Positions 39,457 to 48,058 of a DNA stretch of 64,000 nucleotides are shown in pieces. Made by a program: the position numbers and the translations under genes. Origin of the DNA: Burkholderia sp. GAS332 (GTDB lineage: Bacteria; Pseudomonadota; Gammaproteobacteria; Burkholderiales; Burkholderiaceae). A model generated the notes under the pieces. The model did no database searches. It was given only the letters and a program-made list of their open reading frames with translations, and was not told the DNA's origin. Positions within the stretch are counted from its first letter, which is position 1; each line of letters opens with the position of its first letter. Location of the stretch: the NCBI GenBank assembly GCA_900142905.1, contig FSRV01000001.1:806001-870000 (forward strand). Direction: 5' to 3'.

Positions 39457-40408
39457 CGTGCGTGTGTCCGTCGCGTGAGTCGTGCTGGTGAGCGTGGCCG
39501 TGTGCGTCACCGTGGTCGTGCGAATGCGAGTGTGCGTGGCTATGACCACCGTTCTCGTCGTGTTCGTGCTCGTGATCGTGTTTTTCGACTTCGACGTCGC
39601 CCGACATCACGAAGATGCGGCCGTTCACGCGCATCACGTCGATCGGCGAGCCATAGAGCCGCGATAGCACCGGCCGCGTAATGACTTCATCGACCGTGCC
39701 GAGCGCGGCGACGCCGCTGCCGAGATACAGCACGCGATCGAGCGCGTGCAGAAGCGGATTCAGTTCGTGCGCCGAGAACAGCACGGCAATGCCGAGTTCC
39801 TGCTGCACGCGCCGCACCAGTTCGACCACGCCTTTCTGATGATGCGGATCGAGGCTGATCAGCGGTTCGTCGAGTAGCAGCAGCTTGGGGTTGCCGAGCA
39901 GGCACTGCGCGAGCAGCAGACGCTGACGCTCGCCGCCCGACAGTTCCGACAACGGCCGCTCGGCGAGCTGGCGGCCGCCCACCAGATCCAGCACCCGCTC
40001 GACATCCGCGCGGGTCTTGCTGTCCGCATGGGGCAGGCCCCAGCGGTGTCCATCGGCGGCCATCGCGATGAAATCGCGGCCGCGCACGCGGCGCCCAGCC
40101 AGCGCACTGCGCGTCTGCGGCATATAGCCGATCGACGCGTTGCCGCGCTCCACCGGCTGGCCCAGCACGCGGATCGCGCCGCTCGCCGCCGGCACGAGGC
40201 CGAGCACGGCGCGCATCAGCGTGGTCTTGCCCGCGCCGTTCGGTCCGAGCACACCGATGAATTCGCCCTGGTTCACTACGAAGCCGGTGTCGCGCAAGAT
40301 CGTGCGGCCGCCGAGTTCGAGCGTCACGTGCTCGAGTTCGAGCACGGGCGCAGTGGCGCGTCCGCTAGTTGATACATTAGCTGGCGTGCTGCGGCCAGTC
40401 TCGGTCAT
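39449..40408 (-). CDS. znuC: Zinc/manganese-type ABC transporter ATPase with histidine-rich tail
   Basis: This 319-residue ATPase has Walker A GPNGAGKTT, signature LSGGERQRLLLAQ, Walker B LLLDEPLISLD and the H-loop SAHELN. Beyond the normal end of ZnuC (about residue 265) it carries an extension of some 45 residues with sixteen histidines (HDHEHEHDENGG, HSHAHSHSHDHG, HAHQHDS). ZnuC proteins normally lack this; such His loops are usual in the binding protein. The start overlaps the znuA stop by four bases (ATGA). It drives metal uptake through ZnuB. Confidence 0.93.
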   Translation of the reverse strand: MTETGRSTPANVSTSGRATAPVLELEHVTLELGGRTILRDTGFVVNQGEFIGVLGPNGAGKTTLMRAVLGLVPAASGAIRVLGQPVERGNASIGYMPQTRSALAGRRVRGRDFIAMAADGHRWGLPHADSKTRADVERVLDLVGGRQLAERPLSELSGGERQRLLLAQCLLGNPKLLLLDEPLISLDPHHQKGVVELVRRVQQELGIAVLFSAHELNPLLHALDRVLYLGSGVAALGTVDEVITRPVLSRLYGSPIDVMRVNGRIFVMSGDVEVEKHDHEHEHDENGGHSHAHSHSHDHGDAHGHAHQHDSRDGHTHDV

Positions 40409-41379
40409 TGCGTTTTTCCTTTGGCGGAGGTGGCCGCCGCATTCGCTGCGCTCGCATCGCCCGCGGTCAGCGCCGTGGAGAGCGCGTCAAGCTGCGTCAG
40501 CATCCACGTCTGATAGGTCTTGCCGGCCGGTTCGGTTTCAGTGACGCTCATGGTCGGCACCTTCGATTGCTGCGCGAGCTTCAACATGCGTTTGGTCAGG
40601 GCCTCGGTTGCCTGGCTGTTATAAATCAGAACGCGCACGCGCTTTTCGCGCAGATCGCGTTCGAACGCGGCGATATCGCCCGCGCTTGCTTCAGTGTCGT
40701 TCATCGTCGCCAACTGGAAGCGCAAATTGCGCATCGAGAGGCCGATCGCGTCCGACATATAGCCGAACACCGGCTCGGTCGCCGTCACCGGCACGTCGGC
40801 GTAGCGGCCATGCAGATCGGCAACTTTGGCGTCGATCGGCTTCAGCGAATCGAGAAACCTCGCGAGGTTCGCATCGTACGCCGACTTGTGCGCCGGGTCA
40901 GCCGCGACGAGCGCCTCGCTCACCGCGCGCGCCACTTTCGGCATGGTTTGCGGGTCGTACCAGAGGTGGGGATTATCGCCGCCTTTCTTGCCGACGAGAT
41001 CCGCGGCGACGATCGTGGTGCGCGTCGCGCTCTTCGAGGCGGCCAACAGTTTCGCCATCCACGGATCGTAGTCGGCGCCGTTGTAGACCACAAGGCTCGC
41101 ATGTTGCAAGGCGCGCGCCGTCTTCGGGCTGGCTTCGAACAGGTGCGGATCCTGATCCGGATTGCTGAGGATGCTCGTCACGTCGACGCGGTCGCCGCCC
41201 AATTGCTGCACGACGTCACCGTAAAAGTTCTCCGCTGCCACCACCGGGATTTTCGCATCCGCGGCAAACGCGCTGTGGCTGAGCGTGACAGCAGCAGCGA
41301 CCGCCGCGCCCATGGCCACGGTCTTCGAGCGCTTTAGCGCATGGCGCGCCCCGTTCAACATCGAGCCGAATGTCTTCAT
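40405..41379 (-). CDS. znuA: Periplasmic metal-binding protein of a znu-type ABC importer
   Basis: This 324-residue cluster A-I solute-binding protein has a signal peptide (AVAAAVTLSHSAFAAD). Likely ligands are His in NPDQDPHLFEAS, His in NPHLWYDP, and Glu in ATEPVFGYMSD where typical zinc ZnuA has His. The fourth position region is IYNSQATE, with Asn rather than Asp. It has no His-rich loop. These features leave zinc or manganese open. The ATG at 41379 follows AGGGA; the upstream frame lacks a signal peptide. It is the first gene of znuA-znuC-znuB. Confidence 0.9.
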   Translation of the reverse strand: MKTFGSMLNGARHALKRSKTVAMGAAVAAAVTLSHSAFAADAKIPVVAAENFYGDVVQQLGGDRVDVTSILSNPDQDPHLFEASPKTARALQHASLVVYNGADYDPWMAKLLAASKSATRTTIVAADLVGKKGGDNPHLWYDPQTMPKVARAVSEALVAADPAHKSAYDANLARFLDSLKPIDAKVADLHGRYADVPVTATEPVFGYMSDAIGLSMRNLRFQLATMNDTEASAGDIAAFERDLREKRVRVLIYNSQATEALTKRMLKLAQQSKVPTMSVTETEPAGKTYQTWMLTQLDALSTALTAGDASAANAAATSAKGKTQ

Positions 41380-41532
41380 CGTTGTTCCCTGCTGCGTGAG
41401 CGTTGAATGAGCTACAAAACTTAAGAGCGGCGCGCTTTGGCGGTCATCGGGGGCATGCATGCCCCCGTTCAACCCTGAGCACCGGCGGTGCTGCGCGCGG
41501 GCCGCTGGCCCAAAGTCGAGCGAGTTCGGAAT

Positions 41533-41560
41533 GATATAACGTATCTCTAATTCTTGTCAG
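41533..41560 (-). promoter_or_regulatory. Tentative znuACB promoter with a small palindrome
   Basis: On the minus strand CTGACA (41560-41555) and TATATC (41538-41533) are 16 bases apart. The -10 overlaps GATA-N5-TATC (41533-41545), a weak two-fold site that could serve a Zur- or Fur-type repressor. Neither a full Zur nor Fur box is present. Confidence 0.3.
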
Positions 41561-41701
41561 CGACTTATGCAGAACGCGGCTTAGCTTCCTTCGATCTCCC
41601 GTATTAGTGCCGAACGAGACAGTAAGAGGGGGCGCGGCAGTCCTGCCGCGCTGCACCATCGAAATCTGGTCGAGCGCCTTGACATGACCCGGTCCGTATC
41701 C

Positions 41702-41732
41702 GATCATTCGATCACAAACAGAGCAATTGTTC
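41702..41732 (+). promoter_or_regulatory. Shared 31-bp operator/promoter element, copy 1 (sorbitol-type operon)
   Basis: This element matches 52151-52181 (minus strand) at 27 of 31 positions; the core is ATTCG-n-TCACAA-n-CAGAGCAA. It ends 57 bases before the dehydrogenase start codon. Just after it lies the palindrome GAGCGTTCGCTC (41740-41751). It is probably bound by the SorC-family regulator encoded at 48059-49006. Confidence 0.7.
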
Positions 41733-41789
41733 GCGTAACGAGCGTTCGCTCACCGCGCCTCAAGAAGCGAAACGAACCGGAGACAAGCA

Positions 41790-42572
41790 GTGGCGGCACG
41801 ATTGCAAGACAAGGTGGCCATTCTGACGGGTGCGGCAAGCGGAATCGGTGAAGCCGTGGCCCGGCGCTATCTCGACGAAGGCGCGCGTTGCGTGCTGGTC
41901 GATGTGAAGCCGCCGGACAGTTTCGGCGATGCGTTGCGCGCCGCTTATGGCGACCGCGTGCTGACTGTCAGTGCCGACGTAACGCGCCGCGAGGATATCG
42001 AACGCATCCTCGCGAGCACGCTGGAGCGTTTCGGCCAGGTCGATATCCTGTTCAACAACGCGGCGCTCTTCGATATGCGCCCGATCCTCGATGAATCCTG
42101 GGACGTGTTCGACCGCCTCTTCGCGGTCAACGTGAAGGGCATGTTCTTCCTGATGCAAACCGTTGCCCGGAAAATGGTCGAACAGGGCCACGGCGGCAAG
42201 ATCATCAATATGTCGTCGCAAGCCGGGCGGCGCGGCGAGGCGCTGGTGTCGCACTACTGCGCAACCAAAGCCGCCGTGCTCAGCTATACGCAATCCGCGG
42301 CCCTCGCTCTCGCGCCGCACAAGATCAATGTGAACGGCATCGCGCCGGGCGTCGTCGATACGCCGATGTGGAAAGAAGTCGACGCGCTCTTCGCCCGCTT
42401 TGAAAACCGGCCGCTCGGCGAGAAGAAGCGCCTGGTCGGTGAAGCGGTGCCGCTCGGCCGTATGGGTGTGCCGGACGATCTGACCGGCGCCGCCCTGTTT
42501 CTCGCGTCGGCGGATGCCGACTACATCACCGCGCAAACCCTGAACGTCGACGGCGGGAACTGGATGAGCTGA
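41790..42572 (+). CDS. smoS: Sorbitol (L-iditol 2-) dehydrogenase, SDR family
   Basis: This 260-residue short-chain dehydrogenase resembles SmoS/PolS, which oxidises D-sorbitol to fructose (and often galactitol) with NAD. The cofactor motif is TGAASGIGEAV (residues 13-23), and the catalytic triad is Ser142, Tyr156 and Lys160 (MSSQ, YCATK). The start is a GTG with GGAGA eight bases before it. It heads a run of co-oriented genes for a polyol ABC importer, a HAD phosphatase and an ATPase. Confidence 0.88.
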   Translation: MAARLQDKVAILTGAASGIGEAVARRYLDEGARCVLVDVKPPDSFGDALRAAYGDRVLTVSADVTRREDIERILASTLERFGQVDILFNNAALFDMRPILDESWDVFDRLFAVNVKGMFFLMQTVARKMVEQGHGGKIINMSSQAGRRGEALVSHYCATKAAVLSYTQSAALALAPHKINVNGIAPGVVDTPMWKEVDALFARFENRPLGEKKRLVGEAVPLGRMGVPDDLTGAALFLASADADYITAQTLNVDGGNWMS

Positions 42573-42668
42573 GCGGATCACAGTATGGATGAGCCGTTCC
42601 CGCTTCACCTTTGTCATTTTCGTAGAACAAACGCAGCACTACATAACGTACGAGAAAGGAGACAACAC

Positions 42669-43991
42669 ATGAAACCAGCTACCAAAACCGCGCTGAAGGC
42701 GGTCAGTGCCGGCGCGCTTGCATGCTTTGCGTTGAACGCTCAGGCGGCCACGGTGACCATCGCCACGTTGAACAATCCGGACATGATCGAGTTGAAGAAG
42801 CTCTCGCCCGCCTTCGAGCAGGCGAATCCGGACATCAAGCTCAACTGGGTGATTCTCGAAGAAAACGTGCTGCGTCAACGCGCCACCACCGACATCACGA
42901 CCGGCAGTGGCCAGTTCGACGTGATGACGATCGGTGCGTACGAAACGCCGCAATGGGGCAAGCGCGGCTGGCTCACGCCGCTCACTGGCCTGCCCGCTGA
43001 TTACGATCTGAACGACGTCGTGAAGACGGCCCGCGATGGCCTCTCGAGCGGCGGCCAGTTGTACGCGTTGCCGTTCTACGTCGAAAGCTCGATGACGTAC
43101 TACCGCAAGGATCTGTTCGCGGCCAAGGGCCTGAAGATGCCCGATCAACCGACCTACGACCAGATCGCGCAATTCGCCGATAAGCTCACGGACAAAGCCA
43201 ACGGCATGTACGGCATCTGCCTGCGCGGCAAGGCCGGCTGGGGCGAAAACATGGCGTACGCGACGACGGTGGTGAACACCTTCGGCGGTCGCTGGTTCGA
43301 CGAAAAGTGGCAAGCGCAACTGACCTCGCCGGAATGGAAGAAGGCCATCACCTTCTACGTCGATCTATTGAAGAAAGATGGTCCTCCGGGAGCGAGCTCG
43401 AACGGCTTCAACGAAAACCTCACGCTGATGTCCTCGGGCAAGTGCGCGATGTGGATCGACGCCACGGTGGCCGCCGGCATGCTGTACAACAAACAGCAGT
43501 CGCAGATCGCCGACAAGGTGGGCTTCGCGGCGGCGCCGATCGCCGTTACGCCGAAGGGCTCGCATTGGCTGTGGGCGTGGGCGCTGGCCATTCCGAAGTC
43601 GTCGAAGCAGCCTGACGCGGCGAAGAAGTTCATCGCGTGGGCCACGTCGAAGCAGTACATCGAACTGGTCGCGAAGGATGAAGGCTGGGCCTCGGTGCCG
43701 CCGGGAACGCGTCATTCGACCTACGCGCGCCCTGAATACAAAGAGGCTGCACCGTTCGGCGACTTCGTGCTGAAGGCGATCGAAACGGCGGATCCGGATC
43801 ACCCGACGCTCAAGCCGGTGCCGTACACCGGTGTGCAGTTCGTCGGCATCCCTGAGTTCCAGTCGTTCGGCACGGTGGTCGGTCAGAGCATCTCCGGCGC
43901 GGTTGCCGGTCAGATGACGATCGATCAGGCGCTGGCAGCCGGGCAGGCAACGGCGAACCGCGCCGTGCAACAGGCCGGCTATCAGAAGTAA
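42669..43991 (+). CDS. Polyol ABC transporter substrate-binding protein (SmoE/MtlE type)
   Basis: This 440-residue periplasmic family 1 solute-binding protein has a signal peptide ending in ALNAQA and the mature start TVTIATLNNPDMIELKKLSP. It carries the family pattern DVMTIGAYETPQWGKRGWL and FPFYVES-like region ALPFYVESSMTYYRKDLF. The sequence is close to binding proteins for sorbitol and mannitol. AAAGGAGA precedes the ATG. A strong hairpin follows before the permease genes, suited to making more binding protein than permease. Confidence 0.92.
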   Translation: MKPATKTALKAVSAGALACFALNAQAATVTIATLNNPDMIELKKLSPAFEQANPDIKLNWVILEENVLRQRATTDITTGSGQFDVMTIGAYETPQWGKRGWLTPLTGLPADYDLNDVVKTARDGLSSGGQLYALPFYVESSMTYYRKDLFAAKGLKMPDQPTYDQIAQFADKLTDKANGMYGICLRGKAGWGENMAYATTVVNTFGGRWFDEKWQAQLTSPEWKKAITFYVDLLKKDGPPGASSNGFNENLTLMSSGKCAMWIDATVAAGMLYNKQQSQIADKVGFAAAPIAVTPKGSHWLWAWALAIPKSSKQPDAAKKFIAWATSKQYIELVAKDEGWASVPPGTRHSTYARPEYKEAAPFGDFVLKAIETADPDHPTLKPVPYTGVQFVGIPEFQSFGTVVGQSISGAVAGQMTIDQALAAGQATANRAVQQAGYQK

Positions 43992-44040
43992 GCCGCAGTG
44001 TTAAGCCGCAACGCAAGCACTGCAACGTAACGTGAAACGC

Positions 44041-44064
44041 GCCGGCTGACGCCCGTCAGCCGGC
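44041..44064 (+). other. Intercistronic hairpin between binding-protein and permease genes
   Basis: A perfect 10-bp stem (GCCGGCTGAC / GTCAGCCGGC) with a GCCC loop lies 50 bases after the binding-protein stop. There is no T-run. Such hairpins usually protect the upstream mRNA segment, as known for malE-malF, so this is more likely a stabiliser than a terminator. Confidence 0.6.
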
Positions 44065-44202
44065 TCACGCAGCACAGCGGGCCGTCCTCGCCATTGATTG
44101 GCCACTCACGCGTCGCAACATCGCCTGGCGTCGCGGCGAGTGATGCGGCCAAGGTGGTGTCGTCGTCGGACAGCCCGCGCTTTACCGAACAGGTGGTCAA
44201 TC

Positions 44203-45138
44203 ATGCGTCCTCTGCGCCTACCTCTCATGCATGCCCATCCCCAGACAGAAAAAGAACGCGAAGTCCGTAAAGCCAATTCCGCCCGCTGGCTGGTATCGCC
44301 CTCGGTCGCGGTACTCGTACTGTGGATGGCCATTCCGCTGGCGATGACGATCTGGTTTTCGTTCTCGCGCTACAACCTGCTGAATCCGGATCTCAAAGGC
44401 TTCGCCGGATTCGACAACTATAAGTATCTCGCCACCGATCCGTCATTCGGACCGTCGATCGGGCACACGCTCGAGTTGATCATCTCGGTGCTGGTGATCA
44501 CCGTGGTTGGCGGCGTGCTGATGGCGATCCTGTTCGACCGTAAGTTCTACGGCCAGGGTATCGCGCGGCTGTTGGCGATCGCGCCGTTCTTCGTGATGCC
44601 GACGGTCAGCGCGCTGATCTGGAAGAACATGATCTTGCACCCGGTGTATGGCCTGATCGCACAGGGTATGCGCGCGATCGGCATGCAACCGATCGACTGG
44701 TTCGCCGACTATCCATTGACGGCCGTGATCATGATCGTCGCGTGGCAGTGGCTGCCGTTCGCGTTCCTGATTCTGTTCACCGCGATCCAGTCGCTCGATC
44801 AGGAGCAGAAGGAAGCGGCGCGCATCGACGGTGCGGGTCCTTTCTCGATGTTCTTCTACATCACACTGCCTCACCTGAAACGGGCGATCGCCGTGGTGGT
44901 GATGATGGAGACGATTTTCCTGCTGTCGATCTTCGCCGAAATCTATACGACTACGGGCGGCGGTCCGGGCACCGCGACCACCAATCTGTCGTACCTGATC
45001 TATTCGCTGGGCCTGCAACAGTTCGACGTCGGTCTCGCTTCGGCGGGCGGCATTCTGGCTGTCGTGCTGGCTAACATCGTGTCGTTCTTCCTTGTGCGGA
45101 TGCTCGCGAAGAACCTGAAAGGGGAGTACGAAAAATGA
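44203..45138 (+). CDS. Polyol ABC transporter permease (SmoF/MtlF type)
   Basis: This 311-residue inner-membrane permease of the MalF-like carbohydrate uptake family has six predicted helices and the EAA motif EAARIDGAGPFSMFFYITLP, which contacts the ATPase. The start is uncertain: ATG at 44203 has AGGTGG upstream, while ATG at 44227 would begin MHAHPQTEKE. It overlaps the next permease by four bases. Its partners are the second permease and the ATPase at 46791. Confidence 0.92.
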   Translation: MRPLRLPLMHAHPQTEKEREVRKANSARWLVSPSVAVLVLWMAIPLAMTIWFSFSRYNLLNPDLKGFAGFDNYKYLATDPSFGPSIGHTLELIISVLVITVVGGVLMAILFDRKFYGQGIARLLAIAPFFVMPTVSALIWKNMILHPVYGLIAQGMRAIGMQPIDWFADYPLTAVIMIVAWQWLPFAFLILFTAIQSLDQEQKEAARIDGAGPFSMFFYITLPHLKRAIAVVVMMETIFLLSIFAEIYTTTGGGPGTATTNLSYLIYSLGLQQFDVGLASAGGILAVVLANIVSFFLVRMLAKNLKGEYEK

Positions 45139-46010
45139 GCCACGTTGCCTCTACACCGGCGTCCACCACGACGCCCATGAGCGTGCCGGCCAAGTCGCCG
45201 TTCGACGCGATTCGCCGCGGCATTCCCGGCGTGATCGCATGGCTGGTTGCGCTGCTGCTGTTCTTCCCGATCTTCTGGATGACGATCACCGCGTTCAAGA
45301 CGGAGCAGCAGGCGTATTCGTCGTCGCTGTTTTTCATCCCGACGCTCGATAGCTTCCGCGAGGTGTTCGCGCGCAGCAATTACTTTTCGTTCGCGTTGAA
45401 TTCGGTGCTGATCTCGCTGGGCGTGACCGTGCTGTGCCTGCTGCTCGCCGTGCCGGCCGCGTACGCGATGGCGTTCTTTCCGACGCGCCGCACGCAGAAA
45501 GTGCTGCTGTGGATGCTGTCGACCAAGATGATGCCGTCGGTCGGCGTGCTCGTGCCGATCTATCTGTTGTGGAAAAACAGCGGCTTGCTTGATACGGTGT
45601 CCGGTCTGGTGATCGTCTACACGCTGATCAATTTGCCGATTGCCGTGTGGATGTCGTTCACGTACTTTGCCGAAATTCCGCGCGACATTCTCGAAGCAGG
45701 ACGGATCGACGGCGCGGCGACGTGGCAGGAAATCGTCTACCTGCTGATGCCGATGTCGTTGCCGGGGCTCGCCTCCACCTCGCTGCTGCTCGTGATCCTG
45801 TCGTGGAACGAAGCGTTCTGGAGCATCAACCTGTCGAGTTCGAACGCCGCGCCGCTGACTGTGTTTATCGCGTCGTATTCGAGTCCTGAAGGATTGTTCT
45901 GGGCCAAGCTCTCCGCTGCTTCGTTGCTCGCCGTCGCGCCGATCCTGATCGTCGGCTGGCTGTCGCAGAAGCAACTGGTGCGCGGCCTTACGTTCGGGGC
46001 GGTCAAATGA
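45135..46010 (+). CDS. Polyol ABC transporter permease (SmoG/MtlG type)
   Basis: This 291-residue MalG-like permease has six predicted helices and the EAA loop LEAGRIDGAATWQEIVYLLM. It starts inside the last codons of the preceding permease (ATGA) and itself overlaps the HAD gene by four bases. The three genes are thus translationally chained. Together with the first permease it forms the translocation pore for the polyol importer. Confidence 0.93.
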   Translation: MSHVASTPASTTTPMSVPAKSPFDAIRRGIPGVIAWLVALLLFFPIFWMTITAFKTEQQAYSSSLFFIPTLDSFREVFARSNYFSFALNSVLISLGVTVLCLLLAVPAAYAMAFFPTRRTQKVLLWMLSTKMMPSVGVLVPIYLLWKNSGLLDTVSGLVIVYTLINLPIAVWMSFTYFAEIPRDILEAGRIDGAATWQEIVYLLMPMSLPGLASTSLLLVILSWNEAFWSINLSSSNAAPLTVFIASYSSPEGLFWAKLSAASLLAVAPILIVGWLSQKQLVRGLTFGAVK

Positions 46011-46720
46011 CGGCAGTCACGACTGCAGGTACGAGCGTAGGCAATTTCGCGCTGATCTGCGATTGCGACGGTGTGCTGATCGACAGCGAAGCCGTGGCGG
46101 CGCGCATGCTGGTGCACGAACTCGAAGCGCGCTGGCCCGATACGGATGTCGAACCGGTGGTGCTGCCGCTGCTCGGCTTGCGCATCGAAAAGGTGTTGCA
46201 AGGCACGGCGGCGCAACTTGGCAAGCGCCTGAGCGCCGAGGACATCGAGGCGATCCGTCGAGCGGTGGAAGCGGCGGCGATGCAGGCGCCCGTCGTCGAC
46301 GGAATCGAGGCCGCGCTCGCGCAGGTGCCGCTCACGAAAGCCTGCGCAAGTAACAGTTTCCGGCCGTATGTGGAGACCGTACTGGCGCGCACCGGCCTCG
46401 TGAGGTTCTTCGGCGATCGGGTTTTTTGCGCCGATGCGGTGCCGAATCCGAAGCCCGCGCCCGATGTCTATCTTGTTGCAGCGCTTGGTGTTGGCCTCGC
46501 GCCGTCAGCCTGCCTCGTGGTGGAAGACAGCGTGACGGGCGTGACGGCGGCGACCGCGGCGGGCATGACGGTGCTGGGCTTTATCGGCGGCGGTCATGCG
46601 AGCGACGCACAGATCGACGCGTTGCATGCAGCGGGCGCGCGTAGCGTATTCGACGACATGCTTCAGTTGCCCGAACTGGTGGCGCAATGGACGCTGAGCG
46701 CGACGGCAGCGACGCCGTAA
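46007..46720 (+). CDS. HAD-family phosphatase (beta-phosphoglucomutase-like subfamily)
   Basis: This 237-residue hydrolase has HAD motif I DCDGVLIDSE (nucleophile Asp19, acid Asp21), motif II in CASNSFRPY, motif III lysine in PNPKPAPDVY, and motif IV VVEDSVTGVTAA. The cap domain lies in the HAD-IA position (residues about 30-95). It overlaps the polyol permease gene by four bases, so it probably acts on a phosphorylated sugar or polyol from this pathway, for example removing wrongly phosphorylated products. That role is inference. Confidence 0.88.
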   Translation: MTAVTTAGTSVGNFALICDCDGVLIDSEAVAARMLVHELEARWPDTDVEPVVLPLLGLRIEKVLQGTAAQLGKRLSAEDIEAIRRAVEAAAMQAPVVDGIEAALAQVPLTKACASNSFRPYVETVLARTGLVRFFGDRVFCADAVPNPKPAPDVYLVAALGVGLAPSACLVVEDSVTGVTAATAAGMTVLGFIGGGHASDAQIDALHAAGARSVFDDMLQLPELVAQWTLSATAATP

Positions 46721-46790
46721 GCGCGACCGCGTTGGCACAGCACCTGGATAAACGAATCAACGTAGTAAGAGCAATACACGGAGACACATC

Positions 46791-47900
46791 ATGGCAAGCG
46801 TAACTCTGCGCAACATCAGAAAAGCCTACGACGACAACGAAGTGATGCGCGACATCAACCTCGACATCCTTGACGGCGAATTCGTCGTATTCGTGGGCCC
46901 GAGCGGTTGCGGTAAATCGACGCTGATGCGGATGATCGCCGGCCTCGAGGACATCACCAGCGGCGATCTGACCATCGACAACGCGCGCGTGAACGACGTG
47001 CCGCCCGCCAAGCGCGGCATCGCGATGGTGTTCCAGTCGTACGCGCTGTATCCGCACATGACGCTGTACGACAACATGGCGTTCGGCCTGAAGCTCGCCG
47101 GCACCAAGAAGCCCGAGATCGACGCCGCCGTGCGCAATGCAGCGAAGATTCTGCACATCGACCATCTGCTCGATCGCAAGCCGAAGCAGCTTTCGGGCGG
47201 TCAGCGCCAGCGGGTTGCGATCGGCCGCGCGATTACGCGCAAGCCGAAAGTGTTCCTGTTCGACGAACCGTTGTCGAACCTCGACGCCGCGCTGCGCGTG
47301 AAGATGCGCCTCGAATTCGCGCGTCTGCACGACGAATTGAAAACCACCATGATCTACGTGACGCACGATCAGGTCGAAGCCATGACGCTGGCCGACAAGA
47401 TCGTCGTGCTGTCGGCGGGCAACGTGGAGCAGGTCGGCAGCCCGACCATGCTGTATCACGCACCGGCCAATCGCTTCGTCGCCGGCTTTATTGGTTCGCC
47501 GAAGATGAACTTCATGGAAGGGGTCGTGCAGTCGGTGACGCACGACGGCGTCACGGTGCGCTATGAAACCGGCGAGACGCAACGTGTCGCCGTGGAGCCG
47601 GGCACGGTGAAGCAGGGCGACAAGGTTACCGTTGGCATTCGTCCGGAGCATCTGCACTTCGGAATGGCCGAGGACGGCGTGTCGGCAACAACCATGGCGG
47701 TCGAATCGCTCGGCGATGCGGCGTATCTGTACGCGGAATCGAGTGTCGCGCCGGATGGTTTGATCGCGCGGATTCCGCCGCTCGAACGCCACAGCAAGGG
47801 CGACACGCAAAAGGTTGGCGCCACGCCTGAGCACTGCCACTTGTTCGACAGCGAAGGGAAAGCCTTCCAACGCAAGATCGTCGAAGTGCTGGCTGCGTGA
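46791..47900 (+). CDS. Polyol ABC transporter ATPase (SmoK/MtlK/UgpC type)
   Basis: This 369-residue MalK-like ATPase has Walker A GPSGCGKST, Q-loop FQSYALYPHMT, signature LSGGQRQRVAIGRA, Walker B VFLFDEPLSNLDA and the H-loop YVTHDQ. A C-terminal TOBE/regulatory domain begins at about residue 240. GGAGA precedes the ATG. It energises the importer formed by the two permeases upstream and closes the operon, being followed by a terminator. Confidence 0.95.
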   Translation: MASVTLRNIRKAYDDNEVMRDINLDILDGEFVVFVGPSGCGKSTLMRMIAGLEDITSGDLTIDNARVNDVPPAKRGIAMVFQSYALYPHMTLYDNMAFGLKLAGTKKPEIDAAVRNAAKILHIDHLLDRKPKQLSGGQRQRVAIGRAITRKPKVFLFDEPLSNLDAALRVKMRLEFARLHDELKTTMIYVTHDQVEAMTLADKIVVLSAGNVEQVGSPTMLYHAPANRFVAGFIGSPKMNFMEGVVQSVTHDGVTVRYETGETQRVAVEPGTVKQGDKVTVGIRPEHLHFGMAEDGVSATTMAVESLGDAAYLYAESSVAPDGLIARIPPLERHSKGDTQKVGATPEHCHLFDSEGKAFQRKIVEVLAA

Positions 47901-47914
47901 GCAAGTGAATGGGA

Positions 47915-47940
47915 AAGCGGCGGGTGCGCCGCTTTTCTTC
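47915..47940 (+). terminator. Terminator of the sorbitol-type operon
   Basis: AAGCGGCG pairs with CGCCGCTT (8 bp) around a GGTG loop and runs into TTCTTC, 14 bases after the ATPase stop. Confidence 0.8.
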
Positions 47941-48058
47941 AGGCACGGTCGGGATAAGCCACAGTGGCAAGCATCGCCTCCCGGATTTTGAGTGGCCCCC
48001 GCGTGGGCAACGCGTCGCGATCAAGTCCTGGCAGGCAAGCCGTTTTTGCGGGCCGCGC

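Noticed and set aside
39457..39549. His/Thr-rich N-terminal extension of znuB
   Set aside because: This is the znuC histidine-tail coding region read in another frame. The ATG at 39456 begins the usual permease N-terminus.
38569..39681. 370-codon plus-strand frame over znuB and znuC
   Set aside because: It is low-complexity and antisense to two overlapping, clearly conserved transporter genes.
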